Assembly: GCA_003024785.1 (NCBI GenBank)
Contig: PUQB01000299.1
Coordinates: 1 to 64,000, forward strand
DNA length: 64,000 nt
Direction: 5' to 3'
From: Selaginella tamariscina
Lineage: Eukaryota > Streptophyta > Lycopodiopsida > Selaginellales > Selaginellaceae
Shown here: positions 56,880 to 64,000 of the stretch, in pieces
How the letters are laid out: each line of letters begins with the position of its first letter
Numbering within the stretch: the stretch's first letter is position 1
Program-made: the position numbers and the translations under genes
The notes under the pieces: generated by a model
The model's database searches: none
Told to the model about the DNA's origin: nothing
Seen by the model: the letters and a program-made list of their open reading frames with translations, nothing else

Positions 56880-57289
56880 CACTCCCCGCCTTTGAAAATG
56901 TCAACGTCCTCGTTGACGTCTAACTCCAAGACTAGATAATGTTAGGAAAAATTAACCAAAACTAACATATCACTCTATGCGGTCAGCCAAAAGTTCACAA
57001 GTTTTATTACCCCCCTTGCATTACGCGAAGCCAAGTACTTCAGAACCGTCGTTCACTGAGTCGTAAACCCAGCTGCCGGAGGCACCACCTGCGACATGAA
57101 GTCATTGGAGACCTTTTGCACGTCTGCAAAGTCTGTCACCCGACACACAACAAGTTAGTTAATTTCTTTAATTAACTAGAATTTATATTGGAGGCCTCTA
57201 GTTAGGTTGTCGCCCCCTTGGTTAATAAGAAATAAGTTCTTTATTCATCATCATTACTAACAGTTTGAGACCTTGCCTCAAACTCCTTC
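56880..57289 (-). other. Chromovirus 2 polypurine tract and 3' untranslated stretch
   Basis: The complement of CACTCCCCGCCTTT adjoins the LTR and equals the polypurine tract of chromovirus 1. No reading frame is recognised in the rest. Confidence 0.75.
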
Positions 57290-60170
57290 ACTATCTCCAT
57301 CGCGTTCTGTAGATTATCCAATGGTTCCCATGTCGACTCGCATGCCGGGTAACCCTTCCACTTAACAAGATATTCTCGTTTACGTTTCGCGTCCCTCGGC
57401 GTTTAATATCCTTTGCATCCAATATCGACTCAACTTCGAACTCCTTCATATCGCCGACCAGCTCAGGAAGCGGACGTAAGTTTCATATCTCTGCGGATGT
57501 TTCTCATCCTTGTGGAATGGCTCGAGTAAATTGACATGAAACACATTGTGTATTGTTCCCAACTCCGGAGGAAGATCTAACTCATAAGCCACTTTCCCTA
57601 CTTGCTTCACCACCTTGTATGGACCTATGTAGTGCGATAGAAACTTCCTCGAAAGAGTCGTTGGAACCTTCAGGTTTTTGGTACTCAACAATACCATATC
57701 CCCAACCTGATACTCTACATCCCGCCGATGTTTATCGTACTGCTGACGATACCTTTCCTGCTGCAGCCATCGCTTGACGAGCAGCTTCCCATGTTCGATA
57801 CAATTGTCCCGTGAACTCTGCTACAGATGGAACTCGATTGCTATCGTCTTTCGGTAACACCATACTCTGAGGAATACCACCCTTATTCCCAGTTAACACT
57901 TCCATCGGGCTACATCCGATTGCAGTGTGCATCGAGTTATTGTAACATATCTCAGCCATATCTAAGTGTTCAGCCCAATCAAGTTGATCACCTTGAACAT
58001 AGCATCTGAGATAGTCCTCGACTTGTCGGTTCACCCTCTCCGTTGACCATCAGTTTGCGGATGGTAAGCTGTACTAACTTGAGCATCGTACCAAACTGCT
58101 TAAACAATGTCCCCAAAACTTCCCGTAAACGAGGATCCCGATCTGAGATCATGGTTTCCGGTAGTCCGCGCACTCTTATGACTTCGTGGAAGAACAACTT
58201 TGCTGCTTGAATTGCATTCACTGTCCTCTACAGTTGGAATGAAATGAGCAACCTTTGAAAACCGATCGACTACCACCATGAGCGCATTAAAACCACAAGA
58301 TTTTGGCAATCCCATGATAAAGTCCAAAGTAACACTTTGAAATGGCCGCTCTGGAATCGGTATACACTGCAACTTCCCAGCTCGTTTTTGCGATCGCTCT
58401 TACTTGTTGACATGTGGGGCATGTCTTGACATACTTGGCAACATCATCTATCATACCCGGCCAATAGAATCCCTGTTTCAACAAAGCCAACGTCTTATGC
58501 CTTCCACCATGTCCTGCCAAAGGAACGTCGTGATGCTCTCTTAACAGCCTCTCCCTCCATGTCCCTTCTGGAACATAGAGTCTCTTTTCTTTATAATAAA
58601 GAACTCCATCTCGTACGCAAAATGGCCTGTTTGAGTGCATCCATTCGACTTTCTATTCCTGCTGGAATATTACCATCTCTTCGTAATTGATGAACTTGTT
58701 TCCTCTTTGCCACCAGGCTCAAAGCCTCCTTAGCAAACTTGTCCTGAGGATACGCCGTCACAAATTCATCCACCAAAGTTGACATGGGTGCTGACATAAT
58801 CGAAGATGACCCTTTCTACTGAGTGCATCAGCTACCACATTGTCCTTTCCCGCCTTATGTTGATTTCAGGCTGAAATCGTGCCAACTTCTGCTGCCATCT
58901 AGCATACTTCGGCGATAGCTTCGGCTGCGTTTCAAAATACCTTAGAGTTACACTATCTGTCCAAACCACAGTGCCATGACTTGGAAGATAATGACGCCAA
59001 TACTCCAAGGAAGCAACAATAGCATACATCTCCTTTTCGTGAGTAGGCCATCGAGTTTGCGCGGCATCTAACTTCTTCGAGAAAAAGGACACTGGATGTC
59101 CTTTCTGTTGCAATACACCACCAATTGCAAAGTCGGAAGCGTCACATTCTACTTCAAAGGGATCTTCAAAGATGGGCAACTGCAAAACTGGCTCAGAAGA
59201 GATAGCCTCTTTGAGTTTGACGAACGCACGTTGGCACTCTGGAGTCCAATGCCATGGAATGTTTTTCGTAAGATCTGTCAATGGGGCCGCTATTTCCGAG
59301 TAACCCTTTATGAATCTTCGGTAATACCCTGTCAGACCAAGAAATGATCTAACTTCATGCACATCTTTTAAAGTCATCCACTCAGTAATAGCTTGAATTT
59401 TCTTTGGGTCCATGGCAACCTCCCACCTGAGATCAAGTGTCCCAAGAAATCTATCTTGGTTTGACCAAATGCGCACTTGCTTTCTTTAGCATACAATTGG
59501 TTCTCTCTCAACCTCTGAAACACTTTTTCTAAGTGTTCCACATGTTCCTCAATTGTCGAACTGAAAATCAGAATGTCATCAATATACACCACTACGAACT
59601 CGTCTAGATAGTCTCTAAACACATCATCCATCATTGTGCAAAAAGTTGCTGGAGCATTGCACAACCCGAATGGTAAGACTAGAAACTCAAATGATCCATA
59701 ACGCGTTCGAAAAGCGGTCTTCTCAATGTCATTCTCTGCTACCCGAATCTGATGGTACCCCGATCTCAAGTCTATTCTTGAAAAATACTTTGCTTTCGAT
59801 AGCCTATCAAATAAGTCGTCCACTCGTGGAAGAGGATACTTATTTTTGATAGTTATCGCGTTCAGCGCTCGATAGTCCACACACATTCGCATCGTACCAT
59901 CCTTTTTCATTACAAACAAGATAGGTGCACCATACGGCGATCGACTAGGTCGAATGTGTCCTCGACCAATCAATTCTGTCAGCTGTCTCTTCAATTCTAC
60001 TAACTCTTGAGGATTCAACCGATATGGGGCTCTTGCCGGTGGAGACGAACCTGGCAAAATCTCTATCCTGTGGTCCACAACTCGACGTGGAGGTAACTCG
60101 GCGGCAAGTCTTCTGGCAACACATCCTTAAACATGTTCAAGACTTCCAAAATAGGTTAGGAACAGATTCT
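57290..60170 (-). pseudogene. pol: Chromovirus 2 pol: reverse transcriptase, RNase H, integrase, chromodomain
   Basis: On the minus strand, reverse transcriptase is open from 60078 through the catalytic YIDD near 59580 and past [15 protein letters not shown], where the frame shifts near 59420. RNase H lies in the frame 59476-58832 (VECDASDFAIGGVL). Integrase is split between frames at 58640-58287, 58372-58100 and 58221-57732, with breaks near 58385, 58225 and 58045. The chromodomain region (about 57450-57300) is also broken by indels. The reverse-transcriptase part is better preserved than in chromovirus 1, the integrase part worse. Confidence 0.9.
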
Positions 60171-61955
60171 TGACCATCTCCTATTTTGACTTCACCAGTA
60201 TCCAAAACCATTGCAAGAAACACACGTTCCCGATGTCTAACTGCCTTACGCAACTGAGTTAAGGTAAGGAACATAGGATTCCAATCCTTATCAGTTAGCG
60301 TTTCCATTTTGAGCGTGTCTTTTTAATGTTCTTTATCTGCTGCAAGCGTGATTCGATTATCTCCCAGAACCCCTCATTTCGATTACATGTTTATGGAACC
60401 ATTCCATACCCAAAACAAAGTCAAACCCCGTCATATTCAAGACAACTAAGTCTAGCTTAGCCTTCCAATCTTTGATTTGGACAGGAACTGCCCTTGCTAT
60501 ATTATTAGTATTTTGAGAACCTTTGCCAAAATTGATCTTTATTTCACACATCTTTATTACATCCAAATTCAATCGACGAGCTAGACTAGTCGATATGAAG
60601 TTGTATGTTGCTCCAGTATCGATCATCATTCGGACTCGGTCCCCTCGTATCCTTCCTGTCAAATATAGCAAAGGGTCAGTTTTGTCTTGAATAGCGAATA
60701 AGGCAGGTTGTGTCTGGCACAACATTACCTCTTCTGACTCATCTTCCGGATCTTCAAGCGTTTCTGGTTCAGCAACTTCCTCTTCTACCATCGCCTTGAA
60801 ATGTCCTGATTGTTGTGAGGGTGCCTGACACTCTTTAGCAAAATGACCAGGCTTGTTACAATTATAACATTTCACAACCCCGCCTGCGGAACGCGGGGGA
60901 GCAGACTTTGGAGCCGATCCTTTGGCCTGCTGAGGAGGTGGTAACGCCAATGGTTTCCGAAATCCGGTGGGTCTTGATGTGTCCGAAAACTTGGAACTGC
61001 CGACAAAGGGACTTGCACTTCGAATTGATGGCGATTGATCTGGTCGCCTATCAAACCTTCTGAACCCAGACTTTGGAGGAAACTTCCTTGGTTTAGGTTT
61101 TGCTTCCTCCCCTTTGTACAAGTCTTCTAACGACATGCCATAAGCAACCTTTTGAGCTGCCTCTTGACATTCCCGATAGCTTGTTGGCTTGTACCTTAAG
61201 ATTTCTCTTCGCGTCTTCTCATTCAAGCTAGCCATGAAGCAACTTCGAGCTTCATCATCGCTCATATTTGGCACCAATCCGTACACTTTCGAATCGATAA
61301 ACGTGGTCCATTGGACTTCCCCGAACTCCCTGTTGACAAAGTGCCAGGTCAGCACGCAATCGCAAACCGAGATCATCCGGCATATACTGCTTTTTGATCT
61401 CCTTTTTCATGTGCTTCCAGCTGTTTCGGTATCCACGTTCACCTTCAACAATTCGCCACCAAGTCTTAGCTTCTTCTTTAAGAAACTGCTTGGCACATGC
61501 AACCTTTTCTGTCTTTCTCACGGAAGCAGCCTCGAAATAGCTTTCCATATCATACAACCAGTCATCCAAAACCTTGTAATCCTTTGAACCCATGAAATTC
61601 GAAGGCTTTACCGGTTTGAATTTACTGGGACCTCCACCACCTACTTCCGTCGAAGAATCTGATTCAGAGGAACCTGACTCTGAGTCATGCTTCTTCTTCT
61701 TTTTCCGTGTGTCTGTTGCGGAACATCTGGCACTGCAGTATTCGTCGGAATCCGAACGGCAACATTATCGATTCGGTCGTTCAACCCCAAAACATCCCCT
61801 CGAAGTTCGTTTAGGGCATCCATCATTATTTCTCGCCAACCAGGTCGTTGTCTAACTCTAGGGGGTCGACCTGGATCAGCCTCATCCATCTCCTCATTTT
61901 GAGCCTCTGCGACAGCCCTCTCTGCCTCAGGCTCTGGTTGCTTTCTCTTGCTCAT
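60171..61955 (-). pseudogene. gag-pro: Chromovirus 2 gag and protease, frameshifted
   Basis: The start codon at 61955-61953 opens MSKRKQPEPEAERAVAEAQN and the frame continues to about 61650, where it shifts. The gag core is in the frame 61593-61255, and a one-base change near 61275 separates it from NMSDDEARSCF. The knuckle CYNCNKPGHFAKEC (about 60880) and protease MMIDTGATYNFIS (about 60630) follow. A further shift near 60360 leaves the protease end apart from pol. The N-terminal part is intact here where chromovirus 1 is broken. Confidence 0.88.
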
Positions 61956-62283
61956 CGTATTGAACCCTAGTGTCAACACTCGGAGAATATGCTTGGAATA
62001 TTCCCAATGTGAAATTGGAAACACCCTGCACAGGTTGTACACCCACACACATCAGCTTAAACTAGCATAAGACTTTCGGACATACCTAGAATCTCACGCC
62101 GACTCACTGAGCAAGTGTTCTCCGAAGTTTGACAACTCACAGGATCAAACTCTCTGCGCAGAATACAGACATGTCAACCGAAAGCAATAGAGTATAACAA
62201 GAATTTAGAGTTATCTAAACATTGAAACACCCTACGACTTAAGGCAGTCCTACTGACCGCAGAGAACTTGCTCCGATACCAAT

Positions 62284-63237
62284 TGTCAGAGTTTTTACCT
62301 GGTGCCACAAAGGCGGCTTGCCAGGTGCCAACCCTGGAATCCCCTCTCTGGAAACCCCACGGAATCTGGTAAAGTAACCCGTATTAGGAACCCAAGCCTT
62401 AGGAAGTCAAACCCCTAACTGACTAAGTCCACGAACGAGACTCACCTTGTGAATCAGGATACACGGACTAGCCGAGCTTTAGGTGTCGTTCCTAGCTTGG
62501 CGTGGTTGAGGCGGCCGGAGCAAGGCCTCAACCACTAGTTTTGCGGAACGTGAACTCGGGCAATGTCTTTGAGCTTGCGGGCAGGTTTTCGGACCAAGGA
62601 ATCTGACTAACTCCTTGGAAGTGACGTGCCCCTATCTCAAAGGCAAGATCCTGCCAACGATAAGGATAGTCTAACCCTAGGGTGGGTTGTACCCCTGTCG
62701 TGTGGAAGTTTGGGCGGCACAACGGAGGGTTGCACCTTGACGACACAAGCTTAGCTTGCACCGGTAGGAGGTTAACGAGCTCTTTTTGAACCCAGGAAGC
62801 CTCACTACATATACTCTACCTTATTTATGTGACGGACCCCCCCCCCCTGTTTACCTAAATGAGTAAGTGGGCTGGGGAAATGCCAGCCCTTAGAGAAAAT
62901 GGTTGTCCTAACCTAACCCTAAACCTAACCCCTAGGGGGGGTATTAGGGCGTGGGGTTAGGTCAACCCTAGGGGTGTCCCTAACCCTTTTTGACAAGCTA
63001 TTTTAACGAAAACCTATCTTTTGTAACGTCAAACTGGGGGAGAGTTTCTAGAGGGTAAGTACTCCTTCGCCTAGAGTTTCTCAAGGTACCTAGTGACAGC
63101 CGGCCGGACTACCCCTAAACACCTAAGTGCACTAAGCGGGGCTGTTTCTCACTACAACTAGGGTTCGCCACACAACTCGGTAGGTAACAACAGTCAAACC
63201 CCAAAGTAAAGGGTCGAGTCATAGTAAAACTATGACA
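62284..63237 (-). repeat. 5' LTR of chromovirus 2
   Basis: 954 bp, same family as the LTRs at 30438 and 36781. The primer site complement TTGCTCCGATACCAAT adjoins at 62268-62283. Confidence 0.92.
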
Positions 63238-63242
63238 TTTCT

Positions 63243-63586
63243 TATTTTCAATATAACTTTTAATATTAAAATTAGAAATTATTATGATTATAAACTTAAA
63301 ATTGTCATTAATGCCGCAATAAACACTATTGAATATTTAATTTAAAGAGAGATCCTTAGGAAAATTAGTTAAAAGTATTATAAGGCTTTTGAGAAAACTT
63401 CAAGTTTTACTAAAAAATTCATTTAATCAATTGCATAATGAGTTTGTTATTTTGCTTGTCTTAATCTAATCTTATTTATTAACATTGTTTTTATTTATAT
63501 ATTTCATCTTACAATTAATGTAAACTACAAAATAAATACATTATGTAAGACTGTGCAAATATTATTTTGAAATCTTTAGAATGTAT
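63243..63586. repeat. Tandem duplication unit 3, right part
   Basis: This resumes the unit sequence after the chromovirus (ATTAATGCCGCAATAAAC; TTGCATAATGAGTTTGTTATTTTGC). It carries about 100 bp not seen in units 1-2 near 63325-63405, then stops at the LTR of another element. Confidence 0.75.
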
Positions 63587-64000
63587 TGTTATGAACCATA
63601 TAACGAATCAAAAAATATTCCCTAAAAAGGTATAAGCCAGAATATTTCTAAAGAGTTATACCTAGATCTAAGAGTAAACCTTTTGGAGAGACTAGAGACA
63701 TCGGGTGGTTTTGTGAAGGTCTCTAGTTTGTATGTAGTGGTGCCTAACAATTGGTATTGGAGCAAAGTTCGAAATAAGTGACCGGTAGGTAGGAAGGAGA
63801 GGATAATATCACTTGTGCGGAGATGTTGAACATTGAGAGACAAATTGTCAAAGGAGGAGCAAGCCCAAGGGCAAAAGTTTCAATGGTAGCAAGGACAAGT
63901 ACATGCCTAAGAAGCTTTAGGAGATGGAGCGTGGAAAGGAGTACAAAGAAGACTTCTCTAGAGCACAATGAGGAGCCACACACATGTGCTATTATGGTGG
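63587..64000 (+). mobile_element. Short-LTR Ty1/copia-like element, 5' end, continues outside the window
   Basis: A 163-bp LTR (63587-63749, TGTTATGAACC..GCCTAACA) is followed by ATTGGTATTGGAGC, an initiator-tRNA-Met-like primer site. Downstream, short frame pieces resemble the end of a copia gag (a KGGASPRAKV-type basic stretch, ending near a CYYGG-like knuckle start), shifted between frames. Very little leader separates the primer site from the late-gag text, so it looks internally deleted. The right half is beyond the window. Confidence 0.65.

Larger units (their letters stand above)
55912..63237 (-). mobile_element. Full-length Ty3/gypsy chromovirus 2, inverted, with TTTCT duplication
   Basis: LTRs at 55912-56879 and 62284-63237 bound a minus-strand gag-pro-pol closely related to chromovirus 1. 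TTTCT at 55907-55911 and 63238-63242 is a clean 5-bp target duplication, so this is a single intact insertion into unit 3 of the tandem duplication. The polypurine tract is at 56880-56893 and the primer site at about 62270-62281 (minus strand). Confidence 0.95.

Noticed and set aside
1-64000. tRNA or rRNA genes
   Set aside because: The only tRNA-like matches are short primer-binding sites next to LTRs; no cloverleaf-length match or rRNA core sequence was recognised by eye.

Overview
The window looks like nuclear DNA of a land plant. It has TTTAGGG-type (CCCTAAA) tracts, spliceosomal GT..AG introns, primer-binding sites resembling initiator-tRNA-Met, Ty3/gypsy chromoviruses and other LTR elements, and about 60% or more A+T. 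KP4-like small secreted proteins and the type of transposase present suggest a seed-free plant (moss, lycophyte or fern), but this is inference. No rRNA, tRNA, CRISPR array or bacterial operon was seen. Nearly all coding content is mobile-element derived and much of it carries frameshifts.

Region 1 (1-14.6 kb) is the most unusual. A degenerate transposase-like gene (minus strand, about 1.47-3.57 kb) and a gene with a ParB-like domain followed by a divergent beta-class DNA-methyltransferase-like domain (plus strand, about 10.0-13.2 kb) point away from each other. Just upstream of each lies an array of the 18-bp perfect palindrome GGCGGGATTAATCCCGCC: about 16 units at 3.72-4.45 kb and about 29 at 8.12-9.72 kb. 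Between the arrays are A+T-rich higher-order repeats, interstitial telomere-like tracts and CA/GT/TA microsatellites. The two genes appear to start with related N-terminal exons. A second methyltransferase-like fragment sits on the minus strand at the left edge, and a broken FCP1/NIF-type HAD phosphatase follows the ParB gene. I read this as one composite, decaying mobile element with its own methyltransferase and site arrays.

Region 2 (14.8-30.4 kb) holds two damaged copies of one Ty3/gypsy family (LTRs rich in TACAGG): copy 1 with its gag and 5' LTR inverted relative to pol, copy 2 on the minus strand without gag. Between them is a non-coding small-LTR element (21082-24839, target duplication AATGT) with three LTRs, itself invaded by a 1.8-kb solo LTR (duplication TGTGA).

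Region 3 (30.4-37.75 kb) is a full-length chromovirus with LTRs, gag, protease, reverse transcriptase, RNase H, integrase and chromodomain. A closely related copy lies inverted at 55.9-63.2 kb with a clean TTTCT duplication. Both carry frameshifts at different places.

Region 4 (37.75-46.9 kb) starts with an inverted copy of a 540-bp repeat also found at 0.88-1.42 kb. It continues with an Athila/Tat-like gypsy element on the minus strand, joined in frame to a second truncated copy (RNase H fused to gag). Degenerate satellite-like repeats follow to 47.7 kb.

Region 5 (48.2-63.6 kb) is a tandem duplication of a unit of about 3.8 kb. Each full unit carries a frameshifted KP4-like secreted cysteine-rich gene, a second small cysteine-rich gene and a Ty1/copia reverse-transcriptase scrap. 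The third unit is split by the inverted chromovirus and then by a short-LTR copia-like element that runs off the right edge.
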